Origin: Chytridium lagenaria
Lineage: Eukaryota > Chytridiomycota > Chytridiomycetes > Chytridiales > Chytridiaceae
Direction: 5' to 3'
DNA: 64,000 bases
NCBI GenBank assembly: GCA_025449115.1
Contig: JAHLKC010000162.1
Location: forward strand, 18,945 to 82,944
In this document: positions 1-11,745 of the stretch, piece after piece
How positions within the stretch are numbered: the first letter of the stretch is position 1
How the letters are laid out: each line of letters starts with the position of its first letter
Translations under genes and position numbers: made by a program
The notes under the pieces: model-generated
The model's input: only the letters and a program-made list of their open reading frames with translations
The model's database searches: none
What the model was told of the DNA's origin: nothing

Positions 1-2255
1 GACGGCTGCGTGTTTTCAGACGGTCACGGGAGAAAGCTTCGAGATCGATTCCCTCCTAATAGATTTTTTAAAAAATGTTAGAGAGGTGTTTTAAGAGATG
101 TTTTTAACAAACGAAAGAGATATGTTTAAGATATGTTTTTAATAAACGAAAGAGAGATGTTTTAAGAAGGGTTTTTAATAAAAAGAAGAGATGTTTTAAG
201 AGATGTTTTAATAACGAAAGAGAGATGTTTTAAGAAAAGTTTTTAATAAACAGAAAAAAAGAAAAAAAGAAAGAAAACCGACACGAACCTCTTCAAGGTA
301 TTGCTTAGTTTCTGCAATGATCTGAGTTTCAGCGACGGCCAGACGAACAGCCATATTATCAGATCCAGGATCCAAAATCTCCCCCTTTGTAACCCCAAGT
401 TTCAAAGCCATAGCTTCCGCAACAGCATCGCTCTAAAAAAACAAAGTCAACACACTCACTCCAAATAAACCTCTCCACCCACATTCAAGAACAAACTGTT
501 CCATCCAACATCACTGTTAGCCTCTGCCTTCCTCTTGGCATCCTTCTTCCTCTTGTATGAACTCGTGTTCTCTCCATCATCCTCTTCATGCATGGGGGGA
601 CGTTCTTTGCCTGGCACAACTTCGAGAATCCGGCCTTGGAAAATACTGTTGTCAAGAGCTCCGTATGCCTTCACCGCGTGTTCGGGGAGGAGGTAGAGGA
701 TGAATGCGTATCCTCTCGGTTTCTTGGTCTCTTTGTCAACAGAGATGTGGATCTAGTAACGATATAATACGTGTAAGAAAAGAAACCCAGATATGTCATG
801 AAAACATCATACCTCTGACAAAGGTCCGTATTTTCCAAACAGTTTCTCCAAATCATCTCGTGTGCAAGTGTACGAAAGGTTTTTCACAAATAACCTTCCT
901 GTGTCTGCGATGATGGATGCTGGGGGGGCTTCAACATCGTCCTTGAGTTTTGCACGTTCGGGAATGGATTGTGTGAGTTTGGTAGGATCCCAGGCGCGTG
1001 GGGTGAGGTTGGTGAGAGTTGTGGAGGTGGGGAGGGATGAGTCAAGAGGAGGGGCGGGGTCTTGTGGAGGGAAGGATTAGAATCCATTGGGTGGTCTTCA
1101 TCGTTAGAGGAGAGTTTGGAAGACTCGTCGACTGATTCTTCTGCATCATCGTCCGACTGGGATACAAAACCAATAAGGGTACATGTTTAGTAAAAAGCGT
1201 ATTAAATATCGTTGTTTCATACCTTTTCTTCCATAACCTTGTCATCGTCGTCATCCAAAGTCGACTTCATCCTCGACTTGAAATAATCCAAATCCGAAAC
1301 CTTAGCATCATGCACCTTCTCATCCACCTCCTTCTCCTCCAAAACCGGCACCTCCTCAACCGGAAGATCCTGATAATCCTCATCCCCATCCTCCCCACCC
1401 ACACCCTCATCCCCCCCAAACCTCACATGCGTCCTCGTCACCAACATCCCCTCCCCTCCCGCCTTCCGATTCTTCACCGCCATCACTTCCGCCTTAACCC
1501 CCTTCCCCACATTCTTCTTCATGACCTGATCCAACACATCCAAATCATCATTCGCCCAAGTCCGATGTTTTGCAGCTGCACGAGGTCTCATCACCTCCAA
1601 AAACTCCTTCAACTTGGGATCCTGGTCTGCGGCGTAAAGCGCTGACACATATTTTTGCTTCTTCTCTTGTTCTAGTAACGTGGCCTCGCGGTGCTTGCGG
1701 AGACGTTCTTCGGTTTCTTCTCGTCTTGCTGTCGCGGCTTTTTGAGCTTCTTGTCTTTGTTTGTGGGCTGTTGAGCCCTCCGTGTGGCGACTCCAGGGAC
1801 GGGGGAGGGAGGGGTCGCCGACCTTTTGTTCAAAAGTCAGCATTATAATAGATTAATGAAGCAAGGCAACTGAATTCATCCCCGAGAACACCATAAAGAA
1901 GCCAAACGCACAACTTACCGCTTTTGCTTCAACGACCTCAATCTTTGAAGTATCAATAAACGTATTATTAAAATACTTGATAGCCGCTCTAGCCTCCTTT
2001 GCCGTCTTAAACCCAATAAACCCAAACCTCCTCAACTCTCCACTCCTATTCACCGTTCATCAGCATTGAAACGAAAACGATGTAAAAAAGCCTTACCCTG
2101 TTTTTGCTAGTTTCGCATCCGTCACCTCTCCTTTTGCTGAAAAATGCTCCTTGAATCGTTCTTGGGTGATGTGCTTGGGAAGATTCTTTACCATAATACG
2201 GGACCTAGTGGGACTTTGTTAGCAAGGGGAGGGGGAGGATCGGAGGAGCTTACAT
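1..2255 (-). CDS. MRD1: Multiple RNA-binding domain protein Mrd1/RBM19 (5' part; gene runs off the left edge)
   Basis: Conserved nucleolar protein with several RRM domains, needed for early pre-rRNA cleavage in the small-subunit processome (family knowledge). The N-terminus reads [14 protein letters not shown], matching the family start. RRM1 contains [14 protein letters not shown] and the segment [11 protein letters not shown] charged linker follows (about 1220-1830), then a second RRM (about 480-860, '[16 protein letters not shown]', 'RGYAFILY') and a post-RRM helix region (290-434). The start codon is split: AT at 2255-2254, a 49-bp intron (2253-2205, GTAAGC...CTAG), then G at 2204. Without this intron no family-like start exists. 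The intron at 56-288 is unusually long and holds short tandem repeats. The remaining C-terminal RRMs lie outside the window. The family call is secure; some internal exon borders are approximate. Confidence 0.9.
56..288 (-). repeat. Tandem AT-rich repeats inside a long MRD1 intron
   Basis: Intron of 233 bp, against 40-60 bp for most introns here. It holds about five imperfect copies of a ~35-40 bp unit with the core 'gagatgttttaagagatg' followed by 'ttttaataaacgaaa'. Flanking splice sites on the minus strand are GTTCGTG at 288 and TAG at 56. The repeats explain the intron length; no function is evident. Confidence 0.6.
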
Positions 2256-2428
2256 GGTGGGCCGGGTTAGGTGATGGCTGTGAGGCCTTCAAAGGTTGTC
2301 TTAAAAAAAAAAAAAAAAAAAAAGGTTGTCCGACGTTTTGGTCAGTGATGGCGCTTGCATGTGGGATATCGTTGAGAATGGCAGGATCTTTGGAGTAAAA
2401 TGGACCTGGAGTTTGATGCTTTTTCCTT

Positions 2429-3147
2429 ACCCCACTATATGTTTCGTGCTTTGTTGATTTGGGTGTTCCTACCTCGCTTTTCACGTATGCTTGTAATGGT
2501 TTTTCTGGCAATTAACCTGTCCACGCACATCTTTGGCGACTAAAACGGCCACTCCGATACCGTTCATATACCCAAAACTTTGCCGGTCAAAGTGTGAGAC
2601 GCTCAGATCAACGATCAGCGTGAACGTGAGAAGAAGATCAAGGTAGCTGTTGAGGATGTCTGAAGAAGACATGGAAGCGATTTCTCCACCTATTATTTAT
2701 TTCACGTCTTTTTCTTTCCTCACTACCTAGGTTTCGTGCTTTGATTTGGTGCTCCTACCTCGCTTTTCACGTGTGCTTTGTAATGGGGTTTTTTTGGAAA
2801 TTAACCCATCCGCACATCTTTGGCGACGAAAATGGCTACTCCGATACCGTTCATTTACCTAGAACTTTGCCGGTCAAGCTGTGAGAAGCTCACATCAACG
2901 ATCAGAGTGAATGTGAGAAGAAAAGGTAGCTGTTGAGGATGTCTCAGAAAGAAGACTTGAAGCGATTTCTCCTTTCTTATTTCACTCACTTCTTACTTAT
3001 TTCACGTCTCTTTCTTACCTCACTTCATTAGACCTTGGAGCGATTTCTCCACTTCTTACTTATTTCACGTCTCTTTCTTACCTCACTTCATTAGTTTCGT
3101 AATTTGTTGATGTCGGTGTTCCTATGTCGCTTTTCACTTGTGCTTCA
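2429..3147. repeat. Decayed tandem duplication upstream of MRD1
   Basis: A ~250-bp block at about 2429-2671 recurs at about 2719-2970. Both copies contain 'cctcgcttttcacgt', 'catctttggcgac', 'ccgataccgttcat' and 'gtagctgttgaggatgtct'. A third partial head appears at 3093-3147. A second, shorter tandem duplication ('ttatttcacgtctc', 'ttcttacctcacttcattag') lies at 2970-3090. A short minus-strand reading frame (2672-2481) exists in one copy only and is interrupted in the other, so I do not call a gene. Origin unknown. Confidence 0.6.
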
Positions 3148-3566
3148 TTAGACGTTCTCAGTAAAAATCATACTGAAACTATTTAACAATCGAGCAGATT
3201 ATACTGCATACATAGAATATTGGGTCGGAATATGGTTTGACTTGTTGGTTTCTTTTTGTCAATGTTGAAAGATAAAAGAACAGAGATTGTATAGAGAGAC
3301 ATAAAAAGCAGAAATGGGTAGATTTCAACATCCTTCTTTAAACGAAAAATGAAATAACCGGAAAACGTAAAGATGCAGCGAAAGATATGTTGGTGAGGGA
3401 AAAAAAAACACTTGTTTTTTCCTCCATGAACTTGAGGAGACTTTTCAAAAATAGGGAGGAGACTTTGAAAGAAAATAAAAAAGGAAAGCTAATAAACAAG
3501 ACGGGATGACAAAAACTGTAGATCACAAAAAAATAGGTGGAGGGTGGGATGAGATGAAAACAAAGA
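3148..3566. other. Intergenic, no gene seen
   Basis: AT-rich sequence between the duplicated block and the 3' end of the GH76 gene. It probably contains the 3' UTR of the GH76 gene. Reading frames here are short and low in complexity. Confidence 0.4.
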
Positions 3567-5239
3567 TTAAGCCGCGATAACAACCATTGCAGCTGAAGCA
3601 GCCGCAAGGACAACGTATCCCATGATCATGGGGATGGAAGATGCTCCTGATCTTTGACCGGGAGGGGAGGTGGCCTGCGGAGCTGGAGCAGCAGGTGCGG
3701 GTGGAAGAGCGTTGTTTTCGATAGGTTTGAAGCCACGAACGACACTGAGTGCGGTGAGGAGTTCAATGGTTTCCATTTGATCACGGGGGTTGGTACCGTT
3801 CGGGAACGTGTATTTTTCAGGAACTGATATCATCGTGTTAGCATGGACAAAATACGAAAAAGTGGTAAGTACCTGGATTCAACGTTCTCACGCAATTCCA
3901 GTCGGCGTTTGTTCCAGGACATTTCTTGATATCTTCTAAAAGCGTGTTTTCAAGACTCCGTTCGATCATGTTCCGCACAGTCACGTTGGGGGTGATGGTG
4001 TAGAGAACGGCGAAACCCCTGTACATGGCCCAAGTGAAACCTCCAGGATCTTTGTTGCAAAGGGAACGATATTGAGGGTCACGACAGATGGGGTCGTGAA
4101 TGATGCCGGCAGAGTCAACAAAGAATCTGTGGGCAGCGTCAAAGTGCTTGTGGGCTTCGTCGAGGTAGGTTTCGTCTTTGGTGAGATTGTAGAAGACGGC
4201 GAGACCAGGGATGAGGGCGCCGTGTTGGTAGGACCACTGGTTAAAATGGCGTGAGTAAAGTGGGCATTTTATTGGTCAGAGGGGGCAAGTGGACTTACGG
4301 GGTTGGGGGTGACGGTTCCACATTGATCGGCGGTAGCGCCAGGTCTTAAAGAATCAACACCATCCGCAATGATGTAATCAGGTTGGATAACGTAATCCTT
4401 CATCCATTTATATAACCTATCAGAGATTTTCCTTGTAAACCGGGTCCCTGGTGAAGCCATATAGTTTAGCTGCTGTTTGAACCATTTGGGCGTGGGTGAT
4501 GGAGGATTTGTAGTCCTTTTGATCGAGAGTTTCTGTCACGGGACCAGTAAAGTCCACCTCCGCAGGTGGTTTCGTCCCATTGTTCCATGACGTGAAAAAA
4601 GGTGACATTGACGAGTCTGAGCCAGTTTCTTCCCTTTTCACCGGTTGCGCCAAAGGGGTTGACGAGAGCGTCTGGGCCCCAGATTTCAGCTCCAGTGATT
4701 GCTAAAGAGATGCTAAGTCAGTGAAAACCATTCAAAGCGGAATGATGTAAGAGGATTAATCTACACTGTCACATACCAGCTAGAGCCCACCACAAAATAT
4801 CATCGTTCCATTTCCCCTGGAGAGTAGCCTGAATACCAGAGTTCCCGTCCAAAAAGTCACCTTGATCGTAAAAGGAGGCAATGGCCATCTGACCTGACAC
4901 AAAGGTATCGTACTGACTATCACCGAAATACTTTCTGTACTCTAGGTACGTCTGCCAATACATCCCGGACTCGTGCCAGTGAAGAATGTTTTGATCCCAA
5001 GCACCATCTCCCCAGGATGTATAGTGATAGCCTAACCATCTGCTTCCGAGCCTTGCAGCGTTACGGATAGCGGCTTTGAAATCAAGAGGTGTTAATTACA
5101 TTATGCTGGGTGATCAAATAGCAGTGGATCCATTTGTAAACGAACCTGGGTCCTTGACATCGAGGGTGACTGCTCCAAAGGAGGAGGTGACGGCAGATGC
5201 CAGCACAAGCACCAGCTTTGAGAGTGCGCCTAAAAGCAT
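3567..5239 (-). CDS. GPI-anchored GH76 alpha-1,6-mannanase, Dfg5/Dcw1 type
   Basis: Cell-wall glycosidase/transglycosidase of family GH76; in yeasts Dfg5/Dcw1 help attach GPI proteins to wall glucan (family knowledge). Starts with signal peptide MLLGALSKLVLVLASAVTSS. Family segments follow in order: 'LGYHYTSWGDGAWDQN', 'KWNDDILWWALA' (paired acidic/aromatic motif), 'EIWGPDALVNPFGATGEKGR', 'WDETTCGGGLYWSR' (hallmark), 'SSITHAQMVQTAAKLYGFT', 'YKWMKDYVI' and 'SYQHGALIPGLAVFYN'. The C-terminus has a Pro/Ala-rich stretch, a small-residue site and the hydrophobic tail 'IMGYVVLAAASAAMVVIAA', typical of GPI attachment. Introns include 4301-4243 and one near 5150-5070. Two apparent single-base insertions break the frame near 4533 and 4448. 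These are either consensus errors or a damaged gene. Confidence 0.88.
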
Positions 5240-5542
5240 TGCTGTATCCTCTGGTTTAATGTATCTTGAATGAAAGGATATGCAGATGGAGATGGAGTCC
5301 TGAGTGGTGTAGGCAGTAAGCAAACGACGATGATACAGTGTTGTTAAAGAGGCTGTATATCTGAATAAGACAATAAAAAAGGAAGACGGGAAACAAAGTA
5401 AATATGATAATGTAAAAAAGTGAGTGATGAGTGAGGAAATAAATAAACAGCAGCAGATGAACAAGGTTGAGTTGTGTGTGTGTTTGTAAGGAATTAAGGA
5501 ATAAGGAATAAAAAAGAGATAGATTTTGAAGGTGGCGGGCAT

Positions 5543-6600
5543 ATGAGTTGTTAAGTGATGATAGAAAAGAACAGACTGTTGGAATAAGGTTAAAGTTTAA
5601 GGTTCTAGGGAGGTTTGTTTGTACTACATCAACATCACTATTATTATTATTTAATTATTATAATTTATTTATTAATATTAATAATATTTATTAGTCCAAA
5701 TTGTCAAACTTTATTCTTGACTCTTATAAATAAGTTTTGTGGCGTTAAAAAACAAGAAAAGAAACATAATATTATAAAATATTTACTCACATTTACAATA
5801 ATATGTTGTTTCATTTCAACTCAATTAATGATCATCAATGTGTATGTATATGATAAGATTATTTATATATAGCATAACAGCAAGAGGCATTTAAATATCA
5901 ATATATATTTATATTATTTACAAGGATGACAAGAAGAAACCGTTTCAAAGGCTATTAATGAGTCGACGTTTAAATCTCAAAAGCTGATTAGCCAACTTTA
6001 ATACCTACTTCCAATGCAGCAAAACGAGATGATCATGCGCGTCGGTGGACACTAGGATACAGGTAATATTATTGATGATCATGCAGATGCTTGATTAAGC
6101 GTTGACTGGATTTACTTAAACCTTGTTCGTGTATAATTGTACAAATCATCTCACCAGTTGTAGGTTCAATTACACACTTTCTCCCGTGCATGTCGACTTT
6201 TGGGGAAACATGAAAGGAAAGCGTTTTCATGCTGATATATGCTGTGAGGTGCTGCAAGTACAAACATGCTTATTGAAGCGCTAATCGCATGGCTGCATCA
6301 GAATACAACACTTGCATTCGAAACAAAGATGCTTTTCAGCCACCATACTGTTTTATTTGCTTTGCAGTCGTCTCTCTTTTCGTTTTTAATTCGAAGGAAG
6401 GGACAACTGGGTAAATATTAGATATACTTCAACTACTACCTTTCCTCTTTATCCTTTTAATTCTCCATTCTTTCTGAGCATAATTTTGAGTGCATATTGA
6501 GGGTCCCAAAACGTGAACTTTTATCTAATCACTGGAAAACTGTGTGATCTCCCAAGAGCCCTGGTTTTTTTAACGATTACCAGCGTGAAGTGATAAACTG
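5543..6600. other. AT-rich intergenic region
   Basis: Very AT-rich between about 5630 and 5930, with runs of taataatatt-like sequence. A short open frame on the minus strand (6263-6069) has no recognisable features. I see no supported gene. Confidence 0.4.
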
Positions 6601-6648
6601 GTGCTGTAAAGAAAAATCAGATTTGCGCCTTGAACCCTGTCCTGACTC

Positions 6649-6920
6649 CTGGTGGCGATTAGCCCGCGGAAGTGCGCAACTTGCAGGTGGCAATGGCTTC
6701 TTTCAGCCATCAGCCTCCGAGTGAGGAGAAACAGAGAGCGTGTTTGATGATTCGGAAAACCAATTGTCAGGTTTGAAGGCTGGCTGATCCACCTTCAGCA
6801 GCTGCGGCTTTCCACTTGGATCATTCCCGAAAGCAACTGACATTCAGAGCCTCAGAGGGTGGATAAGTGCAGGCCTTCATGCCCGCGGGCCTATTGCCAA
6901 GTTGGGATAATCGCCACCAG
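6649..6920. mobile_element. MITE-like element: 13-bp perfect terminal inverted repeats, possible 3-bp target duplication
   Basis: The sequence begins CTGGTGGCGATTA (6649-6661) and ends with its exact reverse complement TAATCGCCACCAG (6908-6920). Both ends are flanked by CTC (6646-6648 and 6921-6923). The 272-bp interior is clearly more GC-rich than its surroundings and has no coding potential. This fits a non-autonomous DNA element; no transposase is present. Only one copy is visible, so family membership cannot be shown from here. It lies about 135 bp upstream of a small secreted-protein gene. Confidence 0.5.
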
Positions 6921-6950
6921 CTCGGAGATGCCGGAATCTGTCAAAAGTTT

Positions 6951-6961
6951 TGTATATAAAA
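6951..6961 (+). promoter_or_regulatory. TATA box of the small secreted-protein gene
   Basis: TATATAAAAG lies about 100 bp upstream of the ATG at 7055, followed by a pyrimidine-rich leader (tcaccaccaccacatttc). Position and sequence fit a core promoter TATA element. Confidence 0.5.
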
Positions 6962-7054
6962 GTGCCGTGTGCTTTTCTTACCTTTCATTATCACCACCAC
7001 CACATTTCATTCTTCTCATTCATTGACTTCGTCCACCTCAAACCCAACAAAACG

Positions 7055-7411
7055 ATGCAGTCCATCACGATCCTTGCTCTCCTCCTCGCCTTTGTCGCCA
7101 TCTTTACCAACGCACGCCCCTCTGGACCCAACGTCCCAAGATGCCGTGACGAACGTGTCTTTGCAGCCGCCGACTCCTACCTCGCCGCCTACCCTTGCGT
7201 TCTCACCGCCTTCAAGTCGAGCTTCACCACCACCAATTCATGCAGAGCGTGCGATGTGAGTGTCCTTGCTTCGACGCTTGGGCCTTCCATTGCTGTTTGC
7301 CCTCTGTCTGAGAGGACGATTCTTCAGGCAAAGTTGGTTGAACTTAAGGCTGTCCTTGATCAAGCCTTGTGTCAAGATCTAAGCGCATCTTTTACGCTGC
7401 GTGAACCTTGA
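7055..7411 (+). CDS. Small secreted cysteine-containing protein, unknown family
   Basis: An intronless 118-aa reading frame. The ATG at 7055 is chosen over the upstream in-frame ATG at 6950 because it gives a clean signal peptide (MQSITILALLLAFVAIFTNA) and lies after the TATA box and the leader. The mature chain has six cysteines, including 'NSCRACD', 'YPCVL' and 'AVCPL', and is otherwise helical-looking (Ala/Leu-rich). I do not recognise the family. Size, export signal and paired cysteines fit a fungal small secreted protein. The TIR element immediately upstream could affect its expression, which is inference. Confidence 0.65.
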   Translation: MQSITILALLLAFVAIFTNARPSGPNVPRCRDERVFAAADSYLAAYPCVLTAFKSSFTTTNSCRACDVSVLASTLGPSIAVCPLSERTILQAKLVELKAVLDQALCQDLSASFTLREP

Positions 7412-7845
7412 CAATATTGTTGGGATTTCTTTCATTTCTTTTTGCTTGGCCCCTCGATTGATGGCGTGTTCGAGATTGCTTTTGTTGGCATTGTTTTTTG
7501 CTATCCTTTATTCTTTTCAGCAATGTTGGCGAATGGCCCAGAAGCTTTCTTCCTTTTTTCTTATCCCTTGTGTATCTATTGTATGTATGTGTTGGATCTG
7601 TTGTCTATAGTGCCTAGTTCGGCTCGATTGCCTGAACTTCAGTGTTTTTGAGAGATGGAATATATTGTTCTTGTGCGAGACTTCTGACTCGTGCCTTTTT
7701 TGTTACCCTTGTTTCACCTTGATGTCGCGTGTCGCAAATAGTACGAAATTCTGGACACAAAGAAAAGTTTCGAAAACATTCCACCTCCATCGACATTTCC
7801 CAACCAAAAACGCATCAACATCTATCCATACATCCATCCCAAACA

Positions 7846-9247
7846 ATGACCAACCCTCAAGAAACGGACCTCTACTCCCAAAAGCCAACTCGCCTTTGTA
7901 GACGAAGATTACGACCTCTCCCTCACCCTCTTCACCCGTCTCATCGACGCCAACCCCTCTTCCGCCGATTACTACCTCAACGAGCCATCACCCATTCCAA
8001 GCTCTCCAACCCTCTCGACGCCCTCAACGACGCCACCGCCGCCATCATGCTTGCAGCAGGAAACACGGACATTGCGGCAAAGGCGAATATGCGGAAAGGT
8101 GTAGCGTTGTTTGAGTTGAAGAGGTTTGAAGAGGCTTTGGAAGCGTTGAAGGAGGCGAAAAAGGATTGGATCAAAGGATAAACAGTTGGAGAAGTGGATT
8201 GAAAAATGTGAGGCTTTGGTGCCCGTGAAGGTGGTGGCTGCTGCAGGTGAGTTTGGGGTTATTTTTTTGTTTTTGGAAGGAATGTTTTGTTGAATCGGTT
8301 TGTGGTGAAAGCAGAAACAGTACCCCCGCAGACTATCGCTCCCGCCGCTCCATACCTTCCACCAGCCAAGGTCTGCATTCATTTATTCATCTTTTTTCCT
8401 TCTTTTTTTTATTTGTGGCAGCTTTCTGCTTTTTTCTTAATGATCGTTATCCACCGCCATTGATTTCATATTAACCCCTCCACCACCACAAAGATCCGCC
8501 ACGAATGGTTCCAAAACGAAAACTTTGTCACCGTCTCCGTCTTTATCAAAAAACACCAAAAAGGAACTCGTCAACATCGACTATGCCCTAAATCCCTCTC
8601 CGTCACTGTCAAACTCCCCACAGGGAGTGACTTTACTCTAGACCTCGACCCACTCGCTCATGCTATTGTGCCGAGTGAAAGCAAAACATTCCATTCTGGG
8701 TTCAAAGATTGAGATTAAGTTGAAGAAGGAGAATGTGGGGGTTATGTGGGGGACTTTGGAGGGAGAGGATGAACCGATTTTGAGGACTATGCAGGCTGCG
8801 GGTGAACCAACGTATCCGTCGTCGTCAAAGAAGGTATGATCATGTTTCCAAAATATTCCTCTACAATCGTATTTCCTCTACCATTATATTTCCTCTACCA
8901 TAAAATTTCCTCTGCATAGTATTTCCTCTACCATCCTATACTCTCTACTCCCTGGTGTTTCATTTATCCCGTTAAAAGTTTCGAGAGATTAACGTTTCAT
9001 GATAGAAGCCCAACTGGGATGCCCTCGCGAAATCGATTGAAGAAGAAAACCCGAAGGCGAGGCAGCGCTCAACTCGTTGTTCCAGCAAATCTATCGCAAT
9101 GCCGATGATAACACGCGACGAGCCATGATGAAGAGTTTTGTGGAGAGTAATGGAACCACGTTGTCTACTAATTGGGAGGAGGTGGGGAAGGGGAAGGTGG
9201 AGGTGAATCCGCCGGAAGGGATGGTGGCGAAAAAGTTTGATTTGTAA
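7846..9247 (+). CDS. SGT1: Sgt1-like co-chaperone (TPR-CS-SGS)
   Basis: Hsp90 co-chaperone that links Hsp90 to SCF ubiquitin ligases and kinetochore assembly (family knowledge). An N-terminal TPR region is readable: '[18 protein letters not shown]', then '[19 protein letters not shown]', then '[20 protein letters not shown]'. The CS domain begins '[18 protein letters not shown]' and includes '[20 protein letters not shown]' and 'GTLEGEDEP'. The C-terminal SGS domain includes '[20 protein letters not shown]' and ends 'AKKFDL'. Introns lie near 8247-8330, 8372-8493 and 8832-9006. Single-base frame breaks occur near 7882, 7981, 8567, 8690 and 9050, although the protein sequence between them is strongly conserved. 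I read this as a real gene with consensus errors. Confidence 0.88.
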
Positions 9248-9953
9248 AAGTTTTGTGGGTGTTGGTTTTTTTGTTTGTTTTTTGTGGGGATCTGGAATTT
9301 CTTTTTTCTTTTTTTTTTCTTTTTTCGTTTTCTTTGGGTGTGTAATTATGGGAGAGAGGATGGGAGTGGGTGTTTTTTGTATGTGCAAAATGCTTTTTTT
9401 AGAATGAAGAAAGTGGTGATGATTTGCATACCTCTTTTTTTTTTTTGAGTCTGGTGTGGGTTTTTGAACGAAAATGAACAAAACGGATGACAAAGTCTTT
9501 AGCGTGGGGATTGTGATGCCTGAATCTAATGAATCTTTTTGTTTTTTAAATCACATCACTTGCTAAAACTGTGACGCATAAGTCAATGTAAGCTTAACAA
9601 ATTACAGTTATCAATTTTGATATTTCTTTACTCGGTCATCTCATAAATTCATCTCAACACTTGTCGCTTTAAACAAGCCCATGTTTTAAAAAACCGTACA
9701 CGCTTTTCTCATGATTTCATCTCAACGTGGAGCGCAAAAACGCAGGGTAAACGAGATTTATATTAAGTATCTAAGGATATGTGATTGTTTTGACCAAAAA
9801 AATGTTTGAAAAAGAAACAAGACAATAAAAAGAAACAATAACAATAATATTAATAGAGAAGGCCTTGTGCCAATCTGGGGTAAAAAGAATTCAGGTTTGA
9901 TGGTTTTTGGCTTGGAGGACGTCATCAGGAGATTTGAATGTGTTGGACTTTTT
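9248..9953. other. Convergent intergenic region between SGT1 and a transporter gene
   Basis: Holds the two 3' ends. There are T-rich tracts (9300-9330, 9435-9450). No gene is supported. Confidence 0.4.
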
Positions 9954-11745
9954 TTATGATTTAGTCATTCTACGCGATAGACCGATGGAACTGGAGATTT
10001 TTAAAAGTGAGGTTAGAATCGGTAAGGATTATAAAAATATATGGAAGGGAGAGGAAGGGACTTGAGGTTTACCTATACCATGCCCCGCCGATTAGTGTTA
10101 GGAGGATACCTGTGATCATAAAGTAAATCGAAACGTTAGACAAATGGATTAATTGGGAAAAAAAACGGCCACCACTTACCCAACCCATTAGGAGGCACGG
10201 TAATAATATACCCAAACACCCACACACTCAACGCAATCGTCATACTCTGCTTCACATTCCCCGCCACAGTCATACTCAAAGCTCCGACCCTCCGGTTCGC
10301 CATAAACGACACCAAATTCAAGAAAAACGCCAACCCCCATTCACCAACAACGCCACCATCAACGCCGCAATGGACACTTCGAAGCTCCATCCGATGCAAT
10401 GGAAACACCGATAGTCACCATCATTGGGGAGATGAAGCGTTGGAACGCCGAGAGTTCACCCGACCACCATGCGACGAGGAGACATTGGAGAGTGGCGAGA
10501 CCGGACATGCGACGGAGGAGGTCGAGAGGGTGGAAGTGGAGGGTGCCGACGAGGAGACGGTTGGTGCAGATGCCTTTTAGGGAGGAGAGGAGGACGCCGA
10601 GGAGGGTCATGAGGAGGCCTGGGATGGAGAATTCGTATTCTCCGAGTGTGGCTAGGGCGACGCCAGCAATGACCTGATAAAAATCACGCGGGTATGCAGA
10701 AACAGGAGGCATGATATAGTTAGTATATGTAGTAGATACGATTACTGGACAAGATAAAGCTCACCATCATAAGTGATAGGTAAACATTTTGGTTCGCAAT
10801 CTTTTTCCCAAAAAACACACTCTCCAACGCCAACGTCACCGCTGGATTTGTGCTTCTCACCACCTGATGAAACGGCAATGACACCATATTGAGCGATACA
10901 TTCGACACTGCGATATTGACTGTATATAGAACAGAGAACATGAGGATTGTAATCACGTCATGTCGTTTAGGTCCTTTGACGGTTGATGTCGGAAGCGAGA
11001 CGGTTGTGGATGAGGGTGTTGATGTGGAAATGGGGTCGTAGGTTTGTTTGGAGGTGGGGACGAGAGATAGAAAGATGATGGAACCGATGCAGGAGAGGAA
11101 GGTGTGGATAGCGGTGAGGAGCCAGGGGAAGTTGAAATGGAAGAGTTTCATGATGACTTTGTTGTCTGTAAGAAAGGGGCAGCATTAGCAGACGAACATA
11201 AATCAACAACAATGATGTTAAACGAAAAGAATACAAAGTTGATCAAGATGATATCACAAAGGAAACTACTCACACATGGTCATGGATAAGTTGAGTAAAA
11301 AGTAAACGACAACAATGAAATGTGGATTATCAATAGCTTCCACAACCCAAGCAATTCGATTCCCAACTTCCTCCAAGCACATCACAACCCCAGAAAACCT
11401 CGACATCATTCTCGACATTCTCTGTCGTTCATTCTGCCGCTTCATCCTCCAACGATCTATCCGTGACAGCTTGGAAATGTCAATCGAGACCGCAGAAGGG
11501 GTGGGCTTGTTGTGTTTCTCATCATCAATGTAATGGGTTGAAGCGGGGAGTGGTGCGGATGGAAATGAGGCGGATGATATGGATGGTGGTGGAGTTGTAT
11601 GTGAGATTTGATCTAGAAAGGGTGGTTTTGAGTCCTTTGCCGAGAGGTGTTCCGTATCCAGCCGATGAGTTGATGAAACGGATGTAGTGTGTTGCTGATG
11701 ATGCTGAGCTCTTGCGTCGTCTTGTATGGAGGTTGATGCCGCCAT
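9954..11745 (-). CDS. Triose-phosphate/nucleotide-sugar transporter (TPT/DMT superfamily)
   Basis: Multi-pass Golgi/ER-type transporter of the TPT family. It starts with a ~120-aa hydrophilic Ser/His/Pro-rich tail (MAASTSIQDDARA...). The family entry motif is 'NLSMTMYNKVIMK', assembled across the first intron, followed by 'FPWLLTAIHTFLSCIG'. Further helices contain 'VLYTVNIAVSNVSLNMV', 'FHQVVRSTNPAVTLALE', 'GVALATLGEYEFSIPGLLMT', 'LSSLKGICTNRLL' and 'SMTVAGNVKQSMTIALSVW'. The last exon (from 9991 down) encodes a short basic tail ending in TAA at 9954. The Ser/Asn-rich helices and the 'KG...TN' motif are typical of this group; the substrate cannot be told. Frame breaks lie near 10385 and 10340. 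It is convergent with SGT1. Confidence 0.85.

Noticed and set aside
2481..2672. 63-aa frame upstream of MRD1 as an extra first exon
   Set aside because: The MRD1 start is explained by the split codon at 2255/2204, and this frame lies in a tandem repeat whose second copy is interrupted.
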